64,000 nucleotides of DNA. Source: Rhyacophila brunnea (Eukaryota; Arthropoda; Insecta; Trichoptera; Rhyacophilidae). The stretch lies in the NCBI GenBank assembly GCA_022495005.1, contig JAGYXB010000135.1, positions 1,922,001 to 1,986,000 on the forward strand, written 5' to 3'. Positions 50,569 through 62,280 of this stretch are shown here, in pieces. The notes below the pieces were generated by a model. That model was not told the DNA's origin and made no database searches. It worked only from the letters and a program-made list of their open reading frames with translations. Each line of letters starts with the position of its first letter. The first letter of the stretch is position 1. The translations under genes and the position numbers were made by a program.

Positions 50569-53500
50569 GTGAGATTATTTAACCTTTTATTTTTTTATTA
50601 TTATAATATGACTTACGTGTTTTGATCTCTTGAAAACAATACTATTATTTATATTTAACTTACCTTTAACAGTCTTTCTTACTTTTGAAATTTGAAATTC
50701 AATTTAATCTCATATAACCAGGGAACTCAGAAATAATGAGAACTGAAATACACAACGGGTAAGGCGATAGCAGGTAACCGACTCGAGTAAGGATGAAGCC
50801 GGGTTAAACTTACACACGTGTCTAGAATACGTTTAACGTCGAATACTGAAAACTGCTCTCGGTTTATGCATTTACGCTCATTTAATGTTGGTGTATTACA
50901 CACACTATTGCACGTGCATAATGCGTGCTTCATTTTCGTAGGACACTCACACATTCAAAAGCCTGCTTCACCATGCGGCGTATTGAATATAGCCTATTGG
51001 TATTCTATTTATTATCTGTATCATTATAAATTACCTTACCCATATCATTATAAATCTCATCAATTCGTAAGCTAAAATAGTGAAATCTATAATAGTTAAA
51101 TATTAATTATAGTTTCAACTAGGTACTTGTCGGTCGATACTTTGATATAGATATAGGAACCTACTCATATATATATATATACGATATATATAATTATGGT
51201 GTCTATACTGCCTTATACGATATTTATTTTATACAGTATAAGAGAACATAATCTGGAACATTTAAACAGGGCTTATAAAAATGTCTCTTGATACTATAGT
51301 TGCAAGCTTATACCCCGTTTAAACGTGCATGGATTTACTGCTGGCAGTACATATTTTGGCGGCCACAACAAGAAAATACACGTGTAAACACGTTAATTCG
51401 TGCAAGTTGCAAAATTGAATGCATGTATCAAAAAGTTCAGAAGCTTCTGAATTTTCACGCGGTAATTGGTACTTGCATGGCGGTGTGCATACGCAGTAGA
51501 ACGATAGTAGCGAACCTGTCGGATGAAATACGAACTACACCGCACAGAATATTTTGACGTCTACCGATTATCTACGAACTTGTCTGAACCTGTCTGAATC
51601 TATCAAATAGCACCATACATTGACAACATAGCGTCTCGCTTATTATTGAAGAATGAGATTGGAGAGACAGTCAGAACTTTTAGGTGTAGGTAAACAGTTA
51701 TTATCGCGATATTTTAAAATACATACCATTGGTGCAAGTAATATCATGCACGTGTTCAGGCGTTATTAGATGTGTGTTTTTAATGCAATACTAGTGTCGC
51801 TATTTTCCTTAGATATGATTCATAATCGTAATGCAACGGCTATTGATTGAACACCATTGTGGAGGCTATAAACCTAAGTTTTATTACATACCTAAAAGCC
51901 TTTTAAAAAAGTTTTTGTTAATTCGATTTTTTTTAATTTTCAGCCATTTCAACCACTATTTATTTAAGTCTTATAAATGATAAGGAATATAAATAAATAA
52001 ATAAAGTAGGAAAAATAAAACACACTACGCCGCGGTCATGTATAAATAACGAATTAAAAATCTGTCTCTCTGAACACTCTTTCTCCACTCTGTCACAATT
52101 TTCAAACCGAGAATAAAAATTTAGGCCGTTTATATATTAGTTTTTATTATCTTTGAACCGCTCTGAGGATGAGCCTTGAATTTTTGTCAATATCAAAAAC
52201 AGAAATACTATAGAATAACTAAAAAATATTAATACATTACTACACATACTTAACTGAAACTAAAAATTATTATAAATTACCATACTATGCACTAGCATTT
52301 TTATGAACTCTCTTTATTTTCAATGTAACCAACTAAATTTCATTTTTATTAGTCTAATATTAGAAATTGATATTAGGATAGAGATTATGTATTAGGTACA
52401 TAATGCATAAATAGTTTATGAGAATTTTAAATCTCAGTGTACTTACACGTTTTCTTGAAACTCTTATATTGGTAGATAGGGTATTCCTGTATAGGACTGC
52501 CGTTTATATTAATTGAAAAATGCCGGAATCGGAATTGAATATGCTATTCGATAATCCGTCTTAAATGGAAATAAGGAAAACGGGAGTCAAAAAGGAAATG
52601 TATTTAATTAACGTCCAAAACATATAAACTCTGGCCTAGTCGTGTCAAATGGCAGTCGAAAGCACATCTACCAAATTCCAGGCGAGTGGAATTCAAGGTA
52701 AATGTCTCAGGATCAGTAAATGTCAACAGAAGCATCTGGAGAAGATATAGAGATCCTTTTAGATGTCGTTTAAATGTTTTCTTTGTTGGCATCCCACATT
52801 GTACGCCGAACTTGTGGCAGTATTAGTTAATTGGTGGCGATTATTTATTTACACACGGGTAATTATTTTTTTTACATGAAATAATTTACATAAAGGTTTT
52901 ACATAATTATCTTTTAACATTGGATAGCCTGTAAAATAAAATAATGTTAGCGAACGATTTTTGAGAACGAACGTTAGCGAACGAAATATCGTATTTCTTA
53001 TTTTATATTATGTGAAACAATTGGACGCAATTATTTATAAAATAAAATACAAGCAGTAGATACTTACCTACGTGTCTATATTTTTTTTTTGCAACGAAAG
53101 CTTTTGTTAACTACTTTTAAGGTTTGTAATGAGTGTGGTTTTCATTGATAACAATTGTTTCAGTTTTTTATGGAATGTTTTCAAAAATATTATTGTAATC
53201 GTTCTTCTATAACCATCGGTTATTATTGAAATAGCAAGTTGTATAAATATTATTATTATTTTGATGGATCATAAATATAGATACAATATATTTAGATGTT
53301 GATTGGTATTATAGCGGTATGTACCTACAGTGGATTAAATTATAATCTCGATTCGTGCTTCCATGGTAGATGGCGGCACCAGCTGTGGGTAGACGTGAAT
53401 TTTGTTTATGTTCGTGCCGTAATATTATGTTGAACCTGGTAATCCTAACTAATCAAATACTGCATTTAAAAAGTTCTCTGCACACCTGCTACTATGTGAC

Positions 53501-53596
53501 GATCGTAGTGAATATATATTACAATTAATTGCTGTAATATATCTATATTAATAATAAAATTGAAATGACTATCTGTAATTTCGAAAAATCTGACAA
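50569..53596. other. Probable intron or intergenic DNA
   Basis: AT-rich. 51300-51557 has an 85-codon frame without ATG (CKIECMYQKVQKLLNFHAVI) that I do not recognise. 52610-52825 has open frames on both strands, also unrecognised. AACGTTAGCGAACGA-type short repeats lie near 52945-52985. Confidence 0.35.
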
Positions 53597-53700
53597 GATT
53601 ATATGCATCATCATCAAAAGGGCGCGACAACCAGGTGTGGGTCCTGGCCTCCTCCAACAGCTGCCTCCACCTGTCCCTATCCAGTGTGGCCACTTTCCAA
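53597..53700 (-). pseudogene. LINE 3-prime end fragment
   Basis: The minus strand encodes MATLDRDRWRQLLEEARTHT followed by a GATGATGATGC tail. This is the extreme C-terminus and tail of an insect endonuclease-reverse transcriptase LINE, similar in kind to 10085-10345. Confidence 0.75.
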
Positions 53701-53757
53701 TTTGGTACTAATAAATTAATAATAAGTAAATAAGATTATATGCAGTTTAGATTTAAA

Positions 53758-53809
53758 AGAAGTATACGTAAGAAGTATACGTAAGAAGTATACGTAAGAA
53801 GCATAAGTA
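53758..53809. repeat. Minisatellite, four 13-bp units
   Basis: Units AGAAGTATACGTA repeat three times exactly, then once with changes (AGAAGCATAAGTA). Confidence 0.92.
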
Positions 53810-54064
53810 AGAATACATAAAAAAATCAATTGTTAAATGATCGGCGAAAGCCATGGGTGAGAGCAGACAAAAATGAATAAAAAAATAAACGAGCATGCTT
53901 TGTAAAATATATAATAGGAATAGGTATAACTTAACTTTCATTTATTCAGCATACAAATATTTCGGCACTAATATCTCCAATATTGAAATATTATGTGAAT
54001 GGATTCATATTCTATAAATAAATTAAAATAAAACAAAATTGACACCATCCCCATATAATACGAT

Positions 54065-54790
54065 CATAGTCCCCAGCCTGGAATGATGGGTCGATCATTT
54101 TTTTCGAATAAGAAAAACACTCGCCTACGGCATTATTTTACTTCAAGAATATTTCTAAATATGTAATTGTGCAATGCAATTTGTGATTATTGTGTGTCGA
54201 TACTTGACAACTCCATAATTCAAGCGGTGTGTTTAAAAATACAAAAAAACGCTAAATAATTACAAGATAAAAATAACTTTTTATATACTTACAACGTTTT
54301 TAAATTTTCTGATGAATCATATAAACTTGACTAGCTTAAACGGTAAAAAAAAAATGTATTTGATAGAAATAATACTGAAATGTCATTTTGACACTCATAT
54401 TGATTTCCATAGTAACGCACGTATATATTAATAATTTCCTAGCAACCAATACGGATTGGATTACGGATTTCTTCCGAAATAACTTTTCATACAAAATAGA
54501 ATTAACTGAAAATGAATTCAATTCTATTTAAAGATGTCTAAAAGTATTAAAAAATGCATTGGCATCGTGTTCTGATATATTCTAAAAGTTTCAAATGTCT
54601 AGCTAGTTGGGAAGTTAATTAAAAATCGATTGCAAGATTTATACCGGACAAACAACCACCGGATAAATAAGAATACGACCTAATAAAAACGTTGTAAAAT
54701 AGACTGAATACCATTTAGAAAACGATACTGCCTTTAACGATAGCGATGGGTAGGGGGGCCTGCCAAAGATCTTAGCCTGGGGGCTATGCA
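54065..54790 (-). repeat. Unclassified repeat core, copy 2 (longest)
   Basis: The ends read CATAGTCCCCAGCCTGGAAT (left) and CATAGCCCCCAGGCTAAGAT (complement of right), a diverged inverted pair, so this may be the complete element. 54242-54720 corresponds to the core at 7346-8190 in inverse orientation, and the flanks to 43291-43600. The plus-strand frame ATGTCTAAAAGTATTAAAAA at 54531 is homologous to the ORF start at 7549 but stops after 14 codons. Confidence 0.65.
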
Positions 54791-55902
54791 TACGATGAAG
54801 TATGTATAATTTTTGTGTATGTAGGTACTAGATTACATAATTATTATAATTAATTGGTTATCAAGAATCATCGCTTAAAAGATTAGATACAATTTGAGAT
54901 GTTTACAATTTTATGAATTAAAAATTCCGTTTTATTGGATCAAGGCCTTTGTAAGCGGAGATGAAAGCGGATAGACATATATGAAGCAAGGTATTATACA
55001 TTTTCCCACAATATTAAATTCTAGTCTGGTATTTGGGAATATAAGTAAAGCTGTGTTACATTTAACGACCGAGCATAATAAGCAATATAATATAACACTT
55101 CAAAGGCTGCTTTGAATATCCCGAAAATACCAAGAAATTTCCTTCACGTCGGTTTCTTGTAATATGATCCACCGTGCATAAGTCTACGTATTGACTGTTG
55201 TTGCAGATACAATACTGTAACGTCATGTTAAACATCAGTTAGGGGAAGTGGAAAGACGGTTTTATATTTCAGTTTGCTGTGGGACTGAAGAAAGCATGGA
55301 AAAACTTACAACTTGACTAAACTAAACCTACATAATCGTACCCTTATTGTATAACAGTAGTAAATGTAAATATTATTGATGCATATCATCTTACTCTTAA
55401 ATCGAACAATTCTTAAGGGCCTAGGTGCCTTATAGCGTCATTACATCATAAATTATTTTTATTTAACACGCCATTTTCCAGGCTTGAGAGTGGCTCTATT
55501 GTTAGAGCCCTCCATCGGTTGAAGGGCAGCCTTAATATTATTATTGTTGAAAGGTTTCAAAATATTTTTTTGAAACCCTTTTACTTGACGCCGTACGGAA
55601 ACTATCCGTGACTATATCCGACCGACTTTCTTTTTTCTTTGTATATTGATAATACTATTTTTTATACCATTGCTTGTTGTAAACGCCTTGAATTTATAAT
55701 TTGTAAAGTTATATACGATATGTAAAATGAATATTTTTTTATTAAGTAAAGGCGGAATCAACTACATATAAACACTTATTTATATTATTTAAACGGGCGT
55801 TTTTAGAATGTAATATATACATACAACAGTTTATGTATTGGACAATAACTTGTTAACAGTCTGATTCGATACAGTGATTGAATGCAGTCGATGCTTCGTT
55901 CT
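54791..55902. other. No gene; LINE tail at 55670-55740
   Basis: CGCCTTGAATTTATAATTTG and GTAAAATGAATA at about 55683-55735 resemble the LINE tail at 43765-43896. Otherwise AT-rich. Confidence 0.4.
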
Positions 55903-55906
55903 TTAA

Positions 55907-56255
55907 GGCTATACTTCAGCTTGGGCACGGTCTGAAACGACCGTGACTGCGCGACGCGAAGATTGTGCAAACGACGCGTGCAGAACAAAACATAATTTGT
56001 CATAAAAATTATGCGAACATTATATTTATAATAATAATAATATATTCATTGACATGTTTTCTTTTTCAAATAAATGGGTAACATTTTTTAGTATCTTTAC
56101 ACGACTTAAGAATTAATTCCCCCGACGCCACCCCCGATTCACAAAACAAATTGACGTGTTCACAGCTCGACTGTCGCTTTCCGATTGGCAGCTAGTCCGA
56201 AATTTCATCGCACTTATAGTTGAAAATTATTTGCCGTTTCACTGAAGTTTCGCTC
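55907..56255. mobile_element. TTAA MITE family 2, copy 2
   Basis: Ends GGCTATACTTCAG and GAGCGAAACTTCAG (complement of 56255), flanked by TTAA at 55903-55906 and 56256-56259. The body follows 31583-31922, including GTTGAAAATTATTTGCCGTT before the right end. Confidence 0.87.
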
Positions 56256-56259
56256 TTAA

Positions 56260-57259
56260 GGCTGAGTTGATACTGATTCGAAAACACACTATGATTCTGT
56301 GTAAAACAAACTTTATTAATATTAAGCATAGCATTCTCAGACGTTTAGGTTATAAAACATACCTTATCAAATACATTTCAGACGCCTATTATGTTGCTTA
56401 TTAATTCTTGATAGGAATACAAAGATAGGTGCAAAACTGCGGGGCTACCTGTTTCAGATGAAATCATATTATGAAAATACTTTTAATCCTGTTTTTGGGG
56501 ACTGCTACCCAGGTCTAATTTTTCCGTTTAGGTACCTACAATAGAGGTCAGTTTACATTATCACTCAGGATAATACCATTAGTAAAAGATGAAACTGAAC
56601 CATTGTAATAGAATCTAAATATTCTAACTAAAAAAAAAATGATAAAAAGTCCTAGTAGAGCATCCATGGAAGTTTATTTTTCATTAAGTATCTGTTTTTT
56701 ACCCTAAAATGAAAATCCTTGCTACAGCGTATTTCGGGATAATACTGTTCCCCATTTTATTGCCTCCAATTTAACCGCACATGCAGTGATGTAAATTTAA
56801 ATAAATACAAGTTTTTTTAGTACATCTTACCCCACGCTTCTTTGAGTTGACTTTGAGGGCTTCTTAAAAATGTGGTGACAAGCGACTGTCTGCCCCCAGT
56901 CACATGAGTCTAAGGCCATGTCAGTGGTCTCCATTACATTAATTGAGATATTCACTTCTACAACTTTATGACGTTAGGTAATATTTTAATATTAATTTGT
57001 TTGTAGGTGCATAATTATTAGGTATCCGTGCAATTCATTTTATGACTTCATTGTATTATAGATATATATATTAGATAGGTATCATAAAACATTTAATTTA
57101 ATACGTACAATTTGTTACGCGCAAAAAGTCTTAAAATTATTATATTGTAAATACATAATTTATTATTTAAATCAATAGCTCAGTGTCAAAAAAAAACTAA
57201 CAAGACTTATTTAACATACATAATTTGAAAACATCTCATCAATACACCCACTAGAAAAA
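56260..57259. other. No recognisable gene
   Basis: AT-rich spacer. Confidence 0.4.
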
Positions 57260-57261
57260 AA

Positions 57262-57345
57262 TACGACACCCGACGGAACTTGAACCTGTAACCACTGGAT
57301 TTGCGCCAGTGTGCATTAACAATTAAGCCACAGGCATCCTACTTA
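57262..57345 (-). repeat. tRNA-like sequence (pseudo-tRNA or SINE head)
   Basis: On the minus strand GTGGCTTAATTGTTAATGC acts as an A-box-like D-arm and GGTTCAAGTTCC as the B-box, with TGGCGCAAATCCAGTGG between. Stem pairing is incomplete, and it adjoins a MITE palindrome. I favour a tRNA-derived repeat over a working tRNA. Confidence 0.5.
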
Positions 57346-57377
57346 ATGATGACGAATATAACTAGTAGCTATTATTG

Positions 57378-57591
57378 TTGTTTTAATCCAATAAAACGCA
57401 TTTTTTTGTAGTACTTATTCCACTTTTAATCAATAAATTAGGACCGGTTTCGTCCGCCTCAGAGAGACATTTTCAACATTCCTTCAGTTGAAAATGTCTA
57501 TCTGAGGCGGACGAAACCAGTCCTAGTTTATTGATTAAAAGCGAAATAAGTACTACAAAAAATGCATTTTATTAAATCAAAACAACAATAC
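57378..57591. mobile_element. Hairpin MITE, about 100-bp arms
   Basis: The arms read TAGTACTTATTCCACTTTTA, TCAATAAATTAGGACCGGTT and TCGTCCGCCTCAGA on the left and their near-perfect complements on the right, around a loop CATTCCTTCAG at about 57478-57488. No coding content. Confidence 0.85.
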
Positions 57592-58825
57592 AATGCAGTT
57601 CCACCATGAATTGACAGTTAACAAAATAAAATAAATTAGTAGTTATTACATGAAATGTTTACCAAACTGCGTTAATAATGATGGCTATCGATTTTGTATA
57701 CTCATTCATTGCGGACCAGTTAATTACTATTTAAATACCACATTTATTTATCATGCTAATAGTATCTAATGGCCGTCTAATGCCGACACGGTAGCCGTGT
57801 TGTCAGCGCTGTATGAGTTAAATCAAGGTAGGTATCAATTAAAAATGCCTTAATTATTAACCAAAGTTAAATTTTTGTTTTCAAATTATGTACGTTCAAT
57901 ACATAGAATGTTACATTCTCAAATTTTGTGAATTATCTGTTGAATAAAAAATATAGTTTATAACTTATTTAGATTAATAGGTAGGTAGCTAGTATTTTAG
58001 TTTAAAATTCCTATAATTTAGAAAAAAATACCAATACCTATAGGTGTAAGTATATTTAATTCTATAAAACACTATTATTTACAGGTAAGTATCAAAAATT
58101 GCATTGCTACCATGAAAATATGTATCGAAAAAAAAATACATAATGTTGTAATGCATATTATATTTCATAATATTCTTGATGATTTTTTAAAATATTAAAT
58201 AAACTAACCAACTGGCTAAAAGCATGAATCAATGAAGTCTGATTGATAACTGAAATATAAAGAGACTTTTTCAAATCGGAGATATATTTTTCTTATAACT
58301 GAGATACCTACATACATATCAACGAATATAATTTGAAGTTTTTTTTTTATTCAGGGCCATAGTTTGTGATGCACAGGTCTAAGTCATAAAATAAGAAGAC
58401 GTCTTAACATGGTCCTCGCCAAACTTTACGCGTTTTACAGTTGTTAATTTTTTCTTTACACATAAAATTTATCGGCAGAGGGTCGCGAGGAATGCATTAA
58501 CACAGAGGGGTCAATAGCTTTTAAAGTAGCAGATACCATCGTGTTTATTTTTGCGTAGGCTTAATTTACGTCTTATTTAGGGAAAAGGTATCTCTTTAAC
58601 CGGATATACATTAAGGGTATTAGAAAAAAAAGCACATGTGAGTAAACAGAATAATTCATGATTTGGTTTAGGTTTAAATATATGGATACTAACTAACTAC
58701 CAATCGAGTTTTTTATGTAGTAGTTAAAATAGCAACCGTAAATGTTTTCATTTGTTTATTCAGTCGTTAATATGCATGGTTTTGTTTTTTCGTTTGGTAT
58801 CGTACATTCATTTATAATTTATAAT
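57592..58825. other. No recognisable gene
   Basis: AT-rich spacer. Its first 60 bp match 10528-10590. Confidence 0.4.
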
Positions 58826-58829
58826 TTAA

Positions 58830-60028
58830 GGGGGGACATGCTCGTCGAAGGTCAAAGATTGAACCATGATCCTGGACACTCCTTAAACGTTGTAGATAAT
58901 CTATTTATATAATTTTGAAGCCTTATTATCCTTTATAGTTTTTTTAAACATTTTGATGACTGCATTAAAGTATTTTATTAAAACCTTTCCTCGCGCTCTA
59001 ATGTTTTAGAATATAGTCATATTTCGGTACATAACTGTGCAGTGGTGAGATATTTTTGTAAAATATTAGTATGAGATAATTTTACTAATTATATAGTATT
59101 TTGACAACAGAAGATTAACATTTGATGATTCAAAGATATTGATTATTCACATCTTTGAATAATGATTGCTTTATAATTATTAACTAAAGAATATGCGCCA
59201 TTTCTTTTGTCATTCCTCAGTGGTTAAGCTACAACATACGGCCGTAGCCATAAATTGACAAACTATAATTGAAAGGGAAGTAAAACCATATTGACGCGCG
59301 TGTTTGAACATGTACCGTTTAAAAAAAAATAAAAAAAAATTCGGTTAGGTACATGTTCAAACACGCGCGTTAACATAATTTTACTCCCTACTTTAATTAT
59401 AGTTTGTCATTTTATGGCTACGGCCGTATGTTGTAGCTTAATCACTAGGGAATGACAAAAGAAATGGCGTATTTTAAAAAAACACTACCTTATTCTTAGG
59501 TCAATAATTATTATAAAGCAATCATTATTCATAGGATTTTTACCACACTTGAATGGTCAAAGACATAGCTTATAATACGTATCTTTAGAATCATCTTCAA
59601 ATGTGTTAATCTTGCCTATTTTTTGAATAATAAAATGCCTAATTCTTGTCAAATTTGGGATCACAGAGATTATCAATATAATTTTTTATCGTGAATATTT
59701 TACAAAAATTATCTCGTAATAAATTATACTAATGGTTTTATAAATGCGTTTAAAAATTAATAAATGTAAAAAATCTTAACACCACTGCACAGTTATGTAC
59801 CAAAATATGACTATATTCTAAAACATTAGAGCGAGAGGTTTAAAAGAATACTATTTTATGTAACAAAAATACTTTATGCAGTCATCAAATGTTTAAAATA
59901 ACTATAAAGGATAATAAGGCTTCAAAATTATATAAATAGATTATCTACAACGTTTAAGGAGTGTCCAGGATCATGGTTTGAAAATACAATAAAAACTCAA
60001 TTTTGACCTTCGACGAGCATGTCCCCCC
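58830..60028. mobile_element. TTAA palindrome family, both arms present, left arm shortened (1199 bp)
   Basis: Starts GGGGGGACATGCTCGTCGAA after TTAA (58826-58829) and ends GACGAGCATGTCCCCCC before TTAA (60029-60032). The left arm (58830-59290) has several deletions; the right arm (59370-60028) is intact. The centre matches that of 13551-14938. Confidence 0.92.
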
Positions 60029-60830
60029 TTAATACAAATAAAATACAAAAATAATTTATAAAATGTTGTTGTTCACCACATAAAAAATATTTTACAAGTG
60101 TTTCGTTCAATTGTAAAATAATATGTAAAATGATATATAAAAAGTGAGCTACTGCCAATAATAATTATTATCATGAATAATAATTGTAATGTGCCATTAT
60201 ATTTCTAGCGATTCGATTACTGGCCTTTTATTTCAAGAAATTACTTATTTAAAAACTGTTTGAGTGAAATTCAGTTCTTGTTTTTTCTTTATTTGATAGA
60301 TAGGGGAAAGGTGTAGAAAATGGCATAGTGGGGGAAAATGAACTTTTGCTCTATTACCGAAATGGTGCAATCGAACATGATGCAACTTGCACATGAACAA
60401 TCCACGACACGTCTTTTAACTATTCAGCTATATTTAGTTCACTTAAAACAGTCGTCCAAGAAGATCATGAAGTGGAAAGATTTTTGAACCATACAAATAT
60501 TTTTGCAGCTCGTAGTCAAAAGGTAATATTACACGTATTTCATATTATTAAATATACAGATAAAAGCAGCTTTCGTAGCCGTTATTACTGTTCATGTTCG
60601 ATGTAAATTTATTATAATTACTAAGTATAAACTGGATTTTTTTAATGAATTTCCAAAATCTGCTGATTTGAGTAAAACGGCATAGTGTTATTAACACATA
60701 CATAGAGGGCAACGTTCCCTCTAATTTTTCTATTGTATGTGCGGATCATCAACGCATCTGAGCAGTGGTGTAACTAGGGTTAGTGTCACCCGGGGCGGTA
60801 AATATACACAATTTACATTAGGTATACACA

Positions 60831-60908
60831 AGATCTAAACCTGGTTGGCTAAGATGCATGCAATGTGGAAAATGGGCTCATGGTGATTGTGCTGGTTTAG
60901 ATATAAAA
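60831..60908 (+). pseudogene. PHD-like zinc-finger fragment of a transposase
   Basis: Encodes RSKPGWLRCMQCGKWAHGDC then AGLDIK. The C-x2-C-x4-H-x2-C spacing is the second half of the PHD-type finger often found at the C-terminus of pogo-type transposases. The first half is missing and the frame then drifts into AT-rich sequence. Confidence 0.6.
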
Positions 60909-61021
60909 GTAATGTTTTTCTACGAAGTTTGTTTTTCCCAAAACATGTCATTGTTATTTGAAATTATACTTTTATTTTCTATTTTTGACAAACATTCATA
61001 TGGTATGCCATTTTGTACACC

Positions 61022-61333
61022 AGTGGGTCTATTCTATACTTATCGAACACTAAAGTGATAAATTGTATCAAACTTAGGGTAGGTTTGTATCAAAATATTA
61101 GCACTTATTGTAACAATTACACGAAGTTGGTTTTTATTGTTGCAATAAGTGCGATATTTCAACAGCAGCAAGATAGGTGCTGTTAAAATATAGCACTTAT
61201 TGCAACAATAAAAACCAACTTCGTGTAATTGTTACAATAAGTGCTAATATTTTGATACAAACCTACCCTAAGTATGATAATATTTATTACTTTATCACTT
61301 TAGCGGTCAATAAGTATAGAATAGACCCACAGG
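61022..61333. mobile_element. Hairpin MITE, copy B, near-perfect palindrome
   Basis: GTGGGTCTATTCTATACTTA at the left faces its complement at the right. The inner arms (AGGTTTGTATCAAAATATTA, GCACTTATTGTAACAATTAC, ACGAAGTTGGTTTTTATTG) are almost perfect. The central TGCTGTTAAAA and the outer TCTATTCTATAC link it to 9409-9672. Confidence 0.88.
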
Positions 61334-61540
61334 TAGGGTAAAATGGTTTTTAGGTAGATACTCACTTTTTTCTTTTTTTTTTTACTATCACGTATGTAAT
61401 ATTTTGTTATTAAAAATATGCCAATATGTTAAAAAATAGTGTTACTTTACAGTCATGCTCTATTTTTATAATAAATTACATGTTTTGATATTCTTTTTCT
61501 CAATAAACTAAACACTATGCCATTTTGTACACCCTTCCCC

Positions 61541-62109
61541 TACTTATAATTTGTTTTTTTAGAGGTTGAGTGAGTCGTCATACTTGATTATATAAAAGAA
61601 TGTACATTTTTACAAAAATACATCATTATATGGACTGGAGGGCCCATTAGGCTTAAATACCCACAGCCTCAGATCACGTGATCATATGATAATGGTTTTG
61701 ACAGTGTGGTTGGTGAAATTGGTGTAATAGCTGCATACATATTAGTAATAAGAGATATCTAGTTAAGCAAGTCGGTAATCAATTTATAGTACATACCTAT
61801 AGATAGATGTCGTTGGCAAATTATATAATTTCTGTAGAACATAACATAATTAAGTTATTTAGGCAATTAAAAAATATTTTTCTCAAGAAAGTAGACTTTA
61901 AGGAATCACTTAGTATGAAGTCTTCGCCACTGGTTGCTATAATATAGCAATAATAGATTGCTTGCAGAATCAAACTGGCGTGGGGCGCATTTGGACGTAA
62001 GGATAGTATATTCAAGAATGAACGAAAACAATGTGAATTAATGTGTGTTACTAGTGCTCATCTATGCATGTAAAACATGAACCATGATAAACAAATCTAA
62101 TAACTAAGA
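61541..62109. other. No recognisable gene
   Basis: AT-rich spacer. Confidence 0.4.
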
Positions 62110-62280
62110 GTCACCCAATGTACCCAGTACGCGATGTGATACAGGTTGCCAAGCAGATGAAATGATAATGGGCCGGACATGTCGCTCAGCGATTGGACAA
62201 CCGCTGGACAAATGCCGTCAGATGGTGGTATCCAAAGCGCAATAAACAACCATATCGACTACCTCATGGAATAACACACT
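62110..62280 (+). pseudogene. LINE reverse-transcriptase C-terminal fragment
   Basis: Frame reads YPVRDVIQVAKQMK, then stops, then WAGHVAQRLDNRWTNAVRWW and YPKRNKQPYRLPHG. It is the conserved WAGHVAR.DDRWT block of the family at 10085-10345, truncated on both sides. Confidence 0.78.

Larger units (their letters stand above)
60303..61540 (+). mobile_element. TA-flanked pogo-like element, deleted
   Basis: Ends GGGGAAAGGTGTAGAAAATG (60303) and GGGGAAGGGTGTACAAAATG (complement of 61540), flanked by TA. The motif AAAATGGCATAGTG from the end recurs internally at about 60672-60687 and 61000-61016. The interior has only a zinc-finger remnant (60831-60908), a nested hairpin (61022-61333), and a hAT-terminus-like CAGTGGTGTAACTAGGG at 60766. 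The transposase core is gone. Confidence 0.78.

Noticed and set aside
51300..51557. 85-codon frame as a gene
   Set aside because: No ATG, no splice support and no recognisable motif. Its flanks contain GTTTAAACGTGCATG-type sequence that may be a repeat.
52604..52825. Overlapping open frames on both strands
   Set aside because: Neither product is recognisable, and long overlapping frames of about 60-70 codons occur by chance at this window size.
57262..57345. Functional tRNA gene
   Set aside because: A- and B-box-like sequences are present, but a full cloverleaf cannot be closed by eye. tRNAscan would decide.
60766..60800. Full hAT element starting CAGTGGTGTAACTAGGG
   Set aside because: Only one end is visible inside the pogo-like element and I found no matching right end or duplication.
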